A DNA stretch of 64,000 bases from Codonopsis lanceolata (GCA_013146195.2 CM028378.1:78459254-78523253), one strand, 5' to 3'. Positions 19,739-31,471 are shown, counted from the stretch's first letter. Numbers and translations: made by a program. The notes: generated by a model from the sequence alone, not told the origin.

Positions 19739-21160
19739 TGTAATACCACATCCCACATTGGGTAGGTGTGGGAATTGAGTTAGATTTATAAACTTCCATC
19801 AACATTATCCATAGACTTTTAGGTCGACTTGTGGTGGGCCAGATGACATAAAGGTATATGTGCTCAGTGGGGCCAGTGTGTGAGCAACACGTAGCGAATC
19901 GGACTTTCGGGTTCGGGACATTACAAATGGTATCAAAGCAGGTCCTGGCCAGAAATGTGGAAACAAAGTGTTGTACGGGCCAAAGTGCTACACCTAGGGG
20001 TGAGCAGCCCAGCCCGTACAGCTCGCTGTGCCCGTCTATGCCTAGCCCAAAGTGCTCGTGCCCATAGGTTGATATATAGTGCTGGGTTTTAGAGATGCTA
20101 GATGCCCGCGGGCTCGGGCACACCCGGGCCTTCAAGTTCTAATGCCCATCTAAGCCCGACCCGGCCCATCATCACATTAAGTTTTTAAATTTTAAATATA
20201 TTATAATTATACCATTACTCAATTAGTGTCTATTAGTATTAGATATATCATATATAAAATTATATATAAACAAAATCACAAATTATATTATTATATACTA
20301 CTATAATATATTATACACTAACAGAATCCACTATCCAGATTAGTCAATATAGTGAATTAGTGATATACCAATAGGTCCAATACAAAAGGCCAAAACTCAA
20401 TAGGGAAAGTGAAAGTGTGAAACCCTAAATCAAATTGACTACTAGTCTACTACCTTCGGTTCTTCAGTACCTTGACGGAATCATGACCCTTCGGTAGAAT
20501 CATGACTTCCCATTCCCAATTCCCACTTCGCCACTTCACCACTTCATCACTAGGCCCGCAACCCACTCGATATTTATTTTTCTCTTTACGAGACATTGCA
20601 GATCTTGTTATCGTGTTCATGTAAGTTTGTTCTGATTTGGGTTTGTTTTCTTGCTTCTTTATTGAAAATAGCATCTGGGTTTCAAATTTTAGGTGTTCAT
20701 GATGTTTGATTAGGGGTTAATTGTTATCTGTGTGTTGAGTTTGCAAGTCAAATGAACGATTTCAAGGTTTTTTGATCATATGTAGTTTTTTTGGGAGCTA
20801 ATGACATAATGAAAATACTTTGTATTAGTTGAATTTTAGTTCTTCATAGTTCTGTTACTTTGTAGACAATCGGAGAGCCCATCTAAGCCCGTGCTCGTCC
20901 AATGCCCCTTCAACTATGCCTGTGGACTTGTCTTGGTACTGGGATTTTTAAAATGATGCCCGCTGCCATATGGGCCTATGCTGGGCATTACCAATTCCAG
21001 CGGGCTTAGGGAATGTGCATACCCCTAGCTACACCGCGGGAGGTGGGAGCCACCTTTTGATCCCCATACGAGCCACCTCTTTAATCCTCCATCGCCCGGG
21101 GTACGATTCGGCCTTGACGAGGACGTCAAGGATTTAGGTTGAATTTGTATCTTTGTAAAT
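19739..21160 (+). mobile_element. LTR-retroelement remnant (TRIM-like) lacking a 3' LTR
   Basis: A 187-bp LTR (19739-19925, tgtaatacc to attaca) is followed by an initiator-Met-tRNA-type primer binding site (aatggtatcaaagcagg, 19926-19942). The interior is split by a hAT element; after it (21036-21160) come gacgaggacgtcaagga-type bases that usually precede a polypurine tract. No second LTR follows. Instead the flanking 80-bp sequence starts again, so the 3' end was lost or never made. Confidence 0.7.
19995..21027. mobile_element. Non-autonomous hAT element, complete
   Basis: Ends taggggtgagca and, in reverse complement, taggggtatgca (10 of 12). A perfect 8-bp target-site duplication gctacacc flanks it (19987-19994, 21028-21035). 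1033 bp. Subterminal regions are rich in agcccg/cgggct motifs. The middle is AT-rich plus a short stretch (20420-20640) resembling a 5' untranslated leader. No transposase frame is found. Confidence 0.9.
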
Positions 21161-21240
21161 AGCCATGTCCACTGATGAATGTCTCAGGTGGTCAACAAGT
21201 TTATTGTCCTAATTGTAAGAAAGAAACCAAAAAGAGAAGG
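21161..21240 (+). repeat. 80-bp direct repeat, right copy
   Basis: Partner of 19659-19738, on the other side of the LTR remnant. Confidence 0.9.
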
Positions 21241-21551
21241 AAAACAGATAGAGAATAAGAAAAAAAGAAACAGACACGAAGAATAGAACACAAGTTGACT
21301 TTTTCATTCACCATTCCAACCTATATATATTATGTTACACGGTGATGAGCTCGGCCCAAATCCTGGTCACGAGCCGGGCACATATGCCTTCACGCGATAA
21401 ACACATAATGGACAGAGACCAGGAAAGAGGTCACCCGAGCAGGATAACCCAGGGTCAACATTCTACATACATCCCGAGCAGGAATCTTCTTGTCGATCTG
21501 ACCGAGCAGGGAGCAAGGCTTCTCGAATAAACCAGATATCCATTCCAAGCT
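21241..21551. other. Junction region before block A-prime homology
   Basis: Up to about 21335 this looks like the continuation of the F-box upstream region. From about 21340 (tgatgagctcgg) it probably belongs to the 5' LTR of the Tat-like element; block A lacks this portion. Confidence 0.45.
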
Positions 21552-21696
21552 TAACTGTCTAATAACTCTCGAGCCCAAGATTTAAGCCACGACTCCATCA
21601 GTTACGCGGTCAACCTGCATTTATGGTCATAAAGGCCTATGATCTCGCCATAGTAATGACTCAACCCGGATATCACTCCCAAAAGGGCTATATATA
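21340..21696 (+). mobile_element. 5' LTR (left part) of the Tat-like element, block A-prime
   Basis: From 21552 it matches block A 96-240. The left end is provisional, set at a TG dinucleotide near 21340. The LTR is split by the Athila element and resumes at 28235, ending catca at 28473; 5 bp (atata) are duplicated at the split. Confidence 0.6.
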
Positions 21697-22930
21697 TGAT
21701 AGACGTATTATATACGTCCATAACGGGTACTTTTATGACTTAAAATGAGCAATTCCACGTGGCTTTTGGCTACTGATATGTGTTTTTGAGCTATATTGTG
21801 AGTTTCAGGGTTTTAGGTGAACCTATGGGATTTATGAAGCTTTTAGTGAAGATTTCAAGGAAGGGTGCAAAGTGCAACAGTGGGAAAGATGCAAAAAGAA
21901 TACACTGGCCACCTTGCGGTCACAAGGCCAAAAGACCTTGCCTCCGCAAGGTAGGCAAAAACCTGAAGAGCCCGTCCAAGACCCTTGCGGACGCAAGGTC
22001 TCCAGAAACCAACTTTCGGGGTCTTTCACCTGGATTGAACCTCCTATTCCCCTACAACACCTTGGTATAGATAATGGACGGTATCCAAAGCTAAAGGACA
22101 TCCAGAAAGTGCTACAAAACAACACTAGCATAGATTTTAGTTTGTAGATTAGTCATTGTAATTACAGTTTTTGAAGATCGATTCATGTACTCCTTCATCT
22201 CGTTGTGCAGTTCATCTTTAAGAATGAACTAACTGTCCATTAATCTAGGAGTTGGGAGGTAACTTGTATCGAATCTATGGCTTAATATATGTTTTTATTC
22301 ATTCAATTCTTGTTGATCATGGTGTTTATCAATCCCTTTATTGTCTAGCTTTGACCAAATGAATGGAATTGCAAGTAATAAAGGCCTAGAGGTACGGATA
22401 CCTGCACGGCCATATGCATATGTCGTACACTAGCTCACCATCATGATAAATTTAACCTATCGATGCACGAGAGTGATAAGTTAGAGTCAGGTTCATATAT
22501 ATGACCTAAGTGACAGTTAGGTTCCATTTGTTCTTGTACTTAGGGTATAAAATGGATGAATTATTTGGGATGGAGACTGAACGATAATTTGACAGGCTAT
22601 ATCTATCTTTTGTGAACGAACCCAAGTTATTGAATGATACTTTATCTAAATAAGCAATAGAGTAGATGCAAGTGAAACTCTAATCCTAGATTTCCCTCTT
22701 CCATCAGATCTTTACAACTGTGATTGTTGCTTAGTTACTTAGATTTATTGTTTTAGTAGAATAATTAGTTTAGATAAAATAAATAAACCCCCCCCCTTTA
22801 GTTTAAAATTGCTACTAATATTCTTGCCATCAGTATTCTTCTTTGCTCTGTGGTTCAACCCTTTCTTCCCAAGCTGTTCTACAATAGTCTTGTCCACTTG
22901 TAAGGAATTAATTAAAATAAGACACGATCA
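21697..22930 (+). repeat. 5' LTR of the Athila element
   Basis: Begins tgatagacg and ends cacgatca; 1234 bp. Three near-palindromes of the form CCTTGCGG..CCGCAAGG lie at 21912-22000. The part from about 22012 on aligns with the 3' LTR; differences are dense in the first 120 bp and sparser later. Confidence 0.92.
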
Positions 22931-22951
22931 AGTTTTTGGCGCCATTGCCGG
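22931..22951 (+). other. Primer binding site of the Athila element
   Basis: Reads tttggcgccattgccgggga directly after the LTR, the form typical of Athila elements (TGGCGCCGTTGCCGGGGA) with one difference. Confidence 0.88.
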
Positions 22952-23079
22952 GGACAAGCTAGTTTGTGTAGTTAGTTTATTGGTAGCGTTGTTTTAAATT
23001 CAGTTTTTATAAAAATAAAAATACAAAAAGATTTTTATTATTTTTAGTTTTTATTTGTTTTATTTGTTTTTGTTATTTT

Positions 23080-24349
23080 ATGCACGGTCGTAAATCTCTA
23101 AATCCTAAGCTGGCAGAATTAAATCAAAATATAAATAATCTTGGAAAGAATCAGGAAGACCCTGATAATTTGGAAAACCAGCCTGTTAATGAAGAACAGT
23201 TGAATTGAGAGGATCCTCTGGTTGATCCTCCAATGGATAACAACAACAATCCTGAAAATCCGATTCCTTCGATAAATGCGAATCAGAGAAGGGAAGAGCC
23301 TGCTGATAGAAATATGGAAGTAATAATCAATCAAAGAACTATAAGTGATTATGGTCGTCCCATGTTGAATGCAACACCATCATGTTTAGTCTTACCAGAA
23401 GCGGTAAGAAATTTCGAACTTAAAGGTCATTTTTATAATATGTTGCCTTCATTTAATGGACTACTATCCGAAGATCCAGTAAATTTTGTTAAGGAATATG
23501 ACTGAAAATTTTCCGTTAGGAGGTTTGACTGAAGATAAAATAGAAATGAAATATTTTCAATGTGCATTAAAAGATGCAGCGAGAAGATGGTTTATGAATC
23601 TAGCACCTAGAAATGTTTATACTTGGACTTAATTATATGATTTGTTTATGGGAAATTTTTATCAACATGCATCTCTTTCATAATATAGAGAGCAAATTAT
23701 GTCTTTTCAAAATGAACCAGGAGAGATATTTCATGAAGCATGGGATAGATTTAAAATTTTACTTATCATGTGTCCCCATCATAATCTATCTTAAGATGTG
23801 CTAGTAACTCAATTTTATCATGCTCTTTCGCATGCATTACAAACTATGTTTGATAGTACAGTCGGTGGTTCTATTAATAGAATGACACCAACTGCATAAG
23901 AAAACTTGCTTGAGATGTTAAGTGTAAATTCTCAACAGAAAAATATAAGAGGTAAAAGTAGAAGTTTATTTCAAGTTCAAGAAAAACCAGATATGCAAGC
24001 TCAATTTGAACGTTGGCAATCACAAATTCAAGAAGCATGCTCTATTTGTGGATTAAATTCTCATGCTACTAATTTGTGTCCCTCTAGTGCTGTGTATCCT
24101 GAACAAGTTAATGCAATGAACATGTACCCTCAGAGACCAAGGAATGATCCCTATTCCAACACTTATAATCCTGGTTGGAGGAATCATCCTAATTTTTCAT
24201 GGAGAGGAAATAAGTCATTACAGCCTCAACAATTTCCTAAGCAAGGACAATTGCAGATTGAGGAAGTTCCAAAGTCAGAAGGATCGAACAGTGGACAAAT
24301 TGCTCTTAACAAATATTTGCTAGAAACTATGGAAAAATTAAAAAAATGA
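23080..24349 (+). pseudogene. Gag pseudogene of the Athila element
   Basis: The ATG at 23080 fits, since its frame is the same as the long frame at 23233-23505 apart from a TGA at 23206. Gag text: LPEAVRNFELKGHFYNML, LKDAARRWFMNL, then FHEAWDRFKILL and CPHHNLS. A CCHC zinc knuckle (C-x2-C-x4-H-x4-C) lies at 24038-24079. After a frame change near 23505 the frame has four TAA stops (near 23630, 23681, 23793, 23898), several in contexts where relatives have Gln, suggesting CAA-to-TAA transitions. Not functional. Confidence 0.88.
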
Positions 24350-25252
24350 TCTTGCAAAATATCAAGAAAAAGAAAGAGAAGAAGGGAAGTTCCCTAGTCA
24401 GACAGAACAAGCAAAATCTATCACTACTCTACGAAAGTCGTACAATAATTGGAGAAGAGGTAAGTAACCCTACTCAATCTACTGATGTGCCTGATAAAGT
24501 GGATAATTCTGGTAGAGAAGATGAAATGGATAAAAGTGAAAATATTCAAGCAAAAGATAAAGAAGTGGAAAAAGAGATTTTAAATAAAGAAAGTCAAGAA
24601 GAATTTACTCAAGAAAAAAAGCAAGAGGCAGAACCTCTTGCGGAACCATATGTGGCACCTCCACCATATGTTCCTCCAATACCATTCCCTGGTAGAGTTA
24701 TGAAAAACAAGATTGATAAGCAATTTACGGAAATTTATAATATGCTATACAAGGTGAACATTAATCTCCCTTTGCTTAATGTCATTAAAAATATTCCGTC
24801 TTATGCAAAGTTTTTCAAAGATCTCCACTCTAGAAAACACAAATTCGAAAAGAATGAAAAAAATATTGTTTCTGAAAACAAGAGTGTAGTATTACAACCT
24901 GAACATTCCTCCTAAATTAAAAGATCCAGGTAGTTTCAATATCCAAGTCTCATTGGATAGTTCTAAAAAGATGAAAGTTATGCTAGATCTAGGACCAAGT
25001 ATTAATTTGATGCCTTTCGCTGTCTATAAACAATTAGGATTGGGTGAATTGAAACCCACTACTATGTATTTACAATTAGTCGACCGTTCGGTTAAACATC
25101 ATTTAGGTATAGTAGAGGATATTCTAGTACAAGTAGATAAATTAATCAGCCCAGTCGATTTTGTGGTTCTAGAGATGGAAAGAAAGATATGCACTAACAA
25201 TGAAGTCCCTATTCTGTTAGCAAGACCTTTAATGCCACTGCTAACACAATGA
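24346..25252 (+). pseudogene. Gag-pol linker and aspartic protease of the Athila element
   Basis: The linker is Glu/Lys-rich with a Pro patch (APPPYVPPIPFPGRVMK) typical of Athila polyproteins. The protease (about 24920-25250) has the catalytic-type motif DLGPSINLMPF, where the family usually has DLGAS; the Pro in place of Ala is unusual. A frame break separates linker and protease near 24915. A degenerate acidic linker with stops follows to 25640. Confidence 0.8.
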
Positions 25253-25640
25253 TTAATGTTAAGAATGGTAAAATTTCAATGTCAGTTATGGGTGAAACTG
25301 AGTGACATGAATGCATGTTTCTCAATTGATGAAATTGAAAATCTTACAACCAAACCTTTGAAGAAAATGTTGAAGATGATGATTATGAGAGAGATAGGTA
25401 TGTAGGATTTGACGATAGAACCTTCTATCATATAAAAACCAACATAGAAGAGAAGGAAAGATTATAAGGTCTCAAGAGTGAAAGTGAAGATAAGAACAAA
25501 GTGGATGATTCCAAATCAGAAATTTGTTCTGACAAATAGAAATTGGTGAAAAATGATAAAGAAGAATTAGAAAATCAAAAATCTGATTTTGATGAAACAA
25601 AAATAGATAAAGAAAAAGAAGAGAAATAAAAAAAGAGACA

Positions 25641-26729
25641 GTGAACTCTAAAATTCCTAAGTTTATTCCGTCTGTTAAATCCCTTCCTGAAGTAGAATTA
25701 AAGTCATTACCGTCCCATTTAAAATATGTATTTTTAAGGGAAGGTAAAACTCTACCCGTTATAATTGTTGCAGATTTAACAAAAGAACAAGAATCAAGTC
25801 TGCTAAAAGTTTTATGGACACATAGAGAAGCTATAGGTTGGTCTTTAGCAGATTTGAAAGGAATTAGTCCTTCTATGTGTATGCATAAAATTCATTTAGA
25901 AGAAGGTAGTAAACCTTCTAGAAAAAGACAAAGAAGACTTAACCCTGATATGGAAGAAGTAGTTAGGAAAGAAGTGCTTAAGCTTCTTGATGCGGGTATA
26001 ATTTACCCGATATCTGATAGTAAATGGGTTAGTCCAGTCCAAGTAGTTCCTAAGAAATCAGGAATTACAGCTGTTAAGAATGAGAAAGATGGGTTAGTTC
26101 CCACACGAACTATTACTAGTTATAGGATGTGCATAGATTTGAGGAAATTAAATGCGGCAACAAGGAAAGATCACTTTCCCTTGCCTTTTATTGACCAAAT
26201 CGTTGAAAGATTAGCTGGCCATGAGTACTATTGTTTTCTTGATGGTTTTTCTGGCTATAATCAAATTCCAGTAGCACCAGAAGATCAAGAGAAAACTACT
26301 TTTACATGTCCCTTTGGTACGTTTGCATTTAGGAGAATGCCCTTTGGACTTTGTAATGCCCCATCTACTTTTCAAAGATGCATGATTTCTATATTTTCCG
26401 ATCTAGTGGAAAGATGTGTAGAAGTATTTATGGATGACTTCTCAGTATTCAGAAATTCTTTTGATCATTCCCTAGAAAATCTAACATTGGTTTTAAAGAG
26501 ATGTTGCGAAACTAATTTGACCCTAAGTTGGGAGAAAAGTCATTTCATGGTTAAACATGGAATAGTTTTAGGTCATGTTGTGTCTAACAAAGGAATTGAG
26601 GTTGATAAGGTTAAAATTGAAGCTATATCACAACTACCTCCTCCAACTTCAGTCAAAGGTGTTAGAAGTTTTCTAGGACATGCGGGTTTTTACAGAAGAT
26701 TTATAAAAGACTTTTTCAAAAATCTGTAA
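25641..26729 (+). pseudogene. Reverse transcriptase domain of the Athila element
   Basis: The longest open frame of the element (362 codons). RT motifs in order: SKWVSPVQVVPKKSG, MCIDLRKLNAATRKDHFPLP, FLDGFSGYNQI, FGTFAFRRMPFGLCNAPSTF and the catalytic FMDD (26427-26438), then LGHVVSNKGIEVD and RSFLGHAGFYRRF. This domain copies the genomic RNA into DNA. The frame is broken at both ends (linker stops before 25641, frameshift at about 26720), so it can only be a relic. Confidence 0.93.
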
Positions 26730-27316
26730 ACCTTTATGTAATCTGTTGGCAAAAGATATCGAATTCATTTTTGGCCAAGAATGGTTGAATGCATTTAATT
26801 TATTAAAAGAACAATTGACATCAGCCCCAATTTTAACTAGCCCTGATTGGTCTCTCCCTTTTGAGATCATGTGCGATGCTTCAGATTTCGCAATTGGAGT
26901 TGTGTTAGGACAAAGGATAGACAAGAAACCGCATGTGATTCATTATGCGAGTAGGACATTGAATGATGCACAACTCAATTATATAACCACAGAGAGAGTT
27001 TTTAGCAGTTGTGTATGCATTAGAAAAATTTAGATCATACTTGTTAGGATCAAAAGTTATCATATTTTCTGATCATGTAGCCCTAAAATATCTTTTGAGT
27101 AAAAAGGAGGCAAAGCCTAGACTCATAAGATGGATGTTATTACTGCAAGAATTTGACATTACTATTAAAGATAAAAAGGGAACAAAAAACGTTGAAGCCG
27201 ACCATTTGTCTATGTTGGAATTTTTACCTTTACGTGAACGTCAATTTCTTGATAATAAAATCCCTATGAATGAAGATTTCCCTGATAAACAATTATTAGC
27301 AGTTAGACAGAAATTG
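26730..27316 (+). pseudogene. RNase H domain of the Athila element, cut off
   Basis: Text FEIMCDASDFAIGVVLGQ, HYASRTLNDAQLNY and FSDHVALKYLLSKKEAKP is the RT-linked RNase H of Ty3/gypsy elements, which removes the RNA template. There is a frameshift near 27005. It ends at about NEDFPDKQLLAVRQK, where relatives continue to integrase; here the sequence jumps into the LTR at about 27317. Confidence 0.88.
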
Positions 27317-28234
27317 ACTTTCGGGGTCTTTCATTTGCATTGAACCTCCTATTCCCCTACAACACCTTGGTATAAATAAAGGACGGTAGTCAAAGCTAAG
27401 GGCGCCCGTAAAGTGCTACTGAAACAAGCTAGCATAGATTTTAGTTTGTAGATTAGTCATTGTAATTATAGTTTTTGAAGATCGATTCATGTATTACTTC
27501 ATCTCGTTGTGCAGTTCATCTTCAAGGATGAACTAATCGTCCATTAATCTAGGAGTTGGGAGGTAACTTGTATCAAATCTATGGCTTAATATATATTTTT
27601 ATTCATTCAATTCTTGTTGATCATGGTGTTTATCAATCCCTTTATTGTCTAGTTTTGACCAAATAAATGGAATCGCAAGTAATAAAGGCCTAGAGGTGCG
27701 GATACCTGCATGGCCATATGCATATGTCGTACACTGGCTCACCATCATGATAAATTGAACCTATCGATGCACGAGAGTGATAAGTTAGGGTCAAGTTCAT
27801 ATATATGACCTAAGTGACAATTAGGTTCTATATGTTCTTGTCCTTAGGATATAGAATGGATGAATTATTTGGGATGGAGACTGAACGATAATTTGATAGA
27901 CTATATGTATCTTTTGTGAACGAACCCAAGTTATTGAATGATACTTTATATAAATAAGCAATAGAGTAGATGCAGGTGAAACCCTAATCCTAGATTTCCC
28001 TCTTCCATTAGATCTTTACAACTGTGATTGCTACTTAGTTACTTAGATTTACTGTTTTAGTAGAATAATTAATTTAGATAAAATAAATAAACCCCCCCCC
28101 TTTAGTTTAAAATTGCTACCGATATTCTTGCCATCAGTATTCTTCTTGTCTCTGTGGTTCGACCCTTGCTTCCCAAGCTGTTCTACAATAGTCTTGTCCA
28201 CTTGTAAGGAATTAATTAAAATAAGACACGATCA
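27317..28234 (+). repeat. 3' LTR of the Athila element, 5' truncated
   Basis: Aligns with 22012-22930 of the 5' LTR, starting at actttcggggtcttt. About the first 315 bp are missing. Ends cacgatca before the atata duplication. Confidence 0.92.
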
Positions 28235-30417
28235 ATATACCTTACAATGCTTCATTTCAAAGGTGCGCTCACTTTACACACCAAAACTCAGTCATTTTGC
28301 TTTCTACAAGCTAAAGACTTATTCTCACACCTGAGGGTTTTGCGAGGCCCTGCCTTGCACTCCTTCTAAGGTTTTCTTCTTTTGACAAAGTTTTCACAAG
28401 ATCACACCTTCACATAAGCCCAGATATCCTAAACACCTCAAGGAACGACCCAGGACCAAATTCTGTAACATCAGTTTGGTTCCGTTGTCGAGAAACGAAA
28501 CTTTCATATCATCCTATCAGTAACTCTTTTAACATGCCTAAAAATGGTAAGTGGCATCTTGGTGCAAGTGGGAATGTTGGTGGTGATGTATCTGTACACC
28601 AAGGAAATTGTCCACCAATTAACAATCGTCATGAGGGGGGTCCCCCAACCCGATCATCCGAGGAATGGGCTTCCCAAAATAGGCGGAGGGTAATCATCAG
28701 GTCATAGGCAGCAGCTCAACATGCACCACTTGGTGAAGCTGGTTTCATCGGGAACGATCCACCTCAGCCCGATTTGAGAAACCATTTACATCAACAGAGG
28801 GCTAATTCGGATGAATTACGTGAACAACTTAATCAGCGTCGAGAAGCTTCTCGGCTTAATCAAGTGGCAGAGCCTGCCCCACTGAATGAACAAGCACAGG
28901 CTCTGGCTCTCCGTAACCAGACTCGATACTTGAACAAGATGTTCATATTGAACAAACAGTTGGCCGCGCTGGGTCAACCACTAGTTCCCAAAGAGGAACA
29001 GTTAATCTCAGTCATGCCGGTAGTAAGTGCTCCACAAATGGTTAAAGGGGCACCTAGTGTTGGTGTCCATGCCCCACACAGACCCCCTTAGCCATCGATC
29101 AAACACAAGCTTGAAACCGAGCAGAGAGTGGTGGGAGCTACAATCAAGGAACTCGTCTGGTTGACATCCATGAGGAAAGGTGTGGGCGAGATAGACGCCA
29201 TGCCAGAGAGCCCAGTATGGTCGCTAAGTCACAGCCTGCCAGCAGGCAAAGCCGAAGAGATAAGCATGAACGGTCCTATCATTCTCGTTCTCATTACTCT
29301 CATCGGTCTGGTCGGACATCACCTCGCCGTGAGCATGACAGATGATCAGATCATCATGAGGCCCTTAGACCACCAAGGGTTCCCCAGCAGATGATAGTAC
29401 AACCAATTGTGTCAACTCAGGCTACTATAGTTCAGTCCGTGGCGGTCCTCGCGGCACCACTACCAGCATGGAAGGATCTAAGGGAAAAAAATTTAGCTGA
29501 ATTTGGCTCTACTGAAGCCCTGCCAAAAAGTCATTTTGACCTCTGTAAGGTGGTCCATGGAGTTGATGAATCTTCTCACAGTTATGTAGAACGATTCACA
29601 AAGGTGCTCGGGCAGGTCACGGGCATGACTGAAGGAGAGGTCACACTTTGTTTTTTGAATAATATGCGAAGTGGGGGCCTAAAACAAGAGTTGGTAATGC
29701 ATCCAGTTGCAACTCAAGGTGAGATGCTTGATCAGGCTCAGTTATTCAGCTTGACAGAGGTTGACTAAAAAGGAAAGAGGAAGGACAAGGCAGAAAATAG
29801 CTCGGCAGCAACTACAGCTCCTAGCTCAGGAAATAACAATAATTTTCTGAGAGATCGGAACAAGACTTCTGATTCGACTCAACGATTTAGAGAGCAGCAT
29901 TTTACTCCCCTTAATACTGCAAGGGAGAAAAATTATGATGCAGATCTAGAATGATCTTCCTGCTCCCTACCCCATGAATCCAGACACAGCTCAATATCGG
30001 GATAACACAAAATTTTGTGCCTATCACAATGATGTAGGGCATGTTACTGAAGAGTGTTTTATCCTAAAAAAGGAAATCTAACACTTGATCAATCAAGGAC
30101 GTCTTGATAGATTCAAGCAGGGAAACAATAATGGAAATAATCGTCGTGACCCTCCTACTTGGGGGGGGGGGACGGGGGAAACAGGGAAATGCCCTTCAAA
30201 TACATGGAATTGTCAACGTGATTCTCGAGGAGGAGCCTAGCTCGACTCAACTCGGAAAGCACATCTACTCGCTCTCAAAGGTGATGAGTATGCCACCAGT
30301 GACTCGATTAGGCGAGCAGACTATTCACTTTACTCGCAGTGAATTAGCGAGCATAGCTTTAGCCTCCGAGCAGCCTTTGGTAGTATCAGCCCTGATTAAC
30401 AATTTAAATAAAGCATT

Positions 30418-30420
<3 letters not shown>
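28235..30420 (+). mobile_element. Tat-like retrotransposon, block A-prime copy (continued)
   Basis: Rest of the LTR (28235-28473), primer-binding-like site (28474-28497, ttggttccgttgtcgagaaa), broken gag and protease leader, ending in a long AT microsatellite. Same truncation as block A. Confidence 0.78.
28534..30420 (+). pseudogene. Gag/protease-leader pseudogene, block A-prime
   Basis: Homologous to 541-2776. It lacks 333 bp of the gag core present in A (1489-1821), the junction sitting at a shared cat. The Cys/His region CAYHNDVGHVTEECFIL (about 30018-30068) is better kept than in A. A protease leader (VTRLGEQTIHFTRSELASIA) follows a poly-G run near 30162-30171. Several frame breaks occur. 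Confidence 0.8.

Positions 30421-30468
<48 letters not shown>
30418..30468. repeat. Expanded AT microsatellite, block A-prime
   Basis: About 25 AT units at the retrotransposon breakpoint; block A has only a short interrupted form. Confidence 0.95.
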
Positions 30469-30469
<1 letters not shown>

Positions 30470-30611
30470 GAAATAAATACAAACTTATAGCAGCCTCATT
30501 TTAGAGTTACAAGTATTTTTGTTATAGCATAACTGCTTATTTCATGATATATTACTATTTTAAATAGCACTTTTTAAAGATAAAATAAATAAAACTTTAA
30601 AGGTACCTACC

Positions 30612-31471
30612 TCTTGAAGCGTGGGGACTTTATCTCGTACCAAACATCTTTCTAGTAGGCTTTAGGGTGCGTTTGCTATGTCCTTTAGGGAGGGGGAGTC
30701 TTTTTTCTTTTGCGGGGTTTCGGGCAGCGTAACTGCTCCTTTTTATTGTTTTCGCCTCGGGATCCGGGCGGCACAACTGCTTGCTTTTGCATGCTTACTT
30801 TACGTGCTTGTTGAGTCTGAAATTGGGCGGAGCAACTTCTTGCTTCGGCTGGATTTGACGTCTGGATTCAGGCAAGACAACTGCTCCTTTAAAGGTTTTT
30901 GAACTGGTGAAATAGGGCAGAAACCTAGCAGGGTAACTAGGGTTCACTTTGGTCAGAGAGATTTAGTGTTTAGGGGAAGATTTGGCAGCCTAGCGGAGCT
31001 TTGGGGTTGGATGGGAAATAACCTCGGCGTTTTCTCCGTAAACTCTGAGAGTTTTCACAAACTATAAACTGTGTGTAATTATGTTTTTTTACTGGCCGGG
31101 AGCCCTTATTTAAAGGCTGAGGTTGCGTTTCCTTCGCGGTTAAGGTTAAACCAGATATTTTCTTCCAAGCTTTAATGGCTTTTACCGTGCGCTGAAAGAG
31201 TTGCACTAAAAGGTAACTACTACAGTTGAACAGGGACCTGTGGGCGCAGCTGTGGGGCTTTGGGGGCGCGGTGCCCAGCAAAGGTATAGGCCACGCAATC
31301 TGATTTTTCTATTCTATTTTTGGCACTTTGGCCCCTACAATTCACTGTTTATGCATTCTTCTTTTCTTTTGCATTTGAAATCGTGTAAATTGACATCCGT
31401 TAGTCCTTTTAACATGCCTTGATATTTTATGGCATGTCATAAAACAGGGGTACAAAATTGAGGTGTCTACA
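30612..31471 (-). mobile_element. LTR-like sequence in reverse orientation, block A-prime
   Basis: Copy of 2939-3798, starting TGTAGACACC at 31471 on the minus strand. The TATA-like box is altered here (cttatttaaagg on plus), consistent with decay. Confidence 0.5.

Larger units (their letters stand above)
21697..28234 (+). mobile_element. Athila-clade Ty3/gypsy retrotransposon, internally deleted
   Basis: Inserted in the Tat-like LTR with a 5-bp target-site duplication atata (21692-21696, 28235-28239); block A has the intact empty site at 236-240. Order: full 5' LTR (21697-22930), primer binding site, broken gag, protease, reverse transcriptase, RNase H, then directly the inner part of the 3' LTR (27317-28234). 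Integrase, the env-like region, the polypurine tract and about 315 bp of the 3' LTR are deleted. Athila membership is inferred from the RT text (GFSGYNQIPVAPEDQEKTTF, FLGHAGFYRRFIKDF) and the primer site. Confidence 0.93.

Noticed and set aside
19707..20135. 142-codon minus-strand frame
   Set aside because: It spans the short LTR, its primer binding site and the hAT boundary, so it cannot be one gene.
21780..22147. Frames of 91-99 codons on both strands
   Set aside because: They lie inside the Athila LTR over its palindromes; shadows only.
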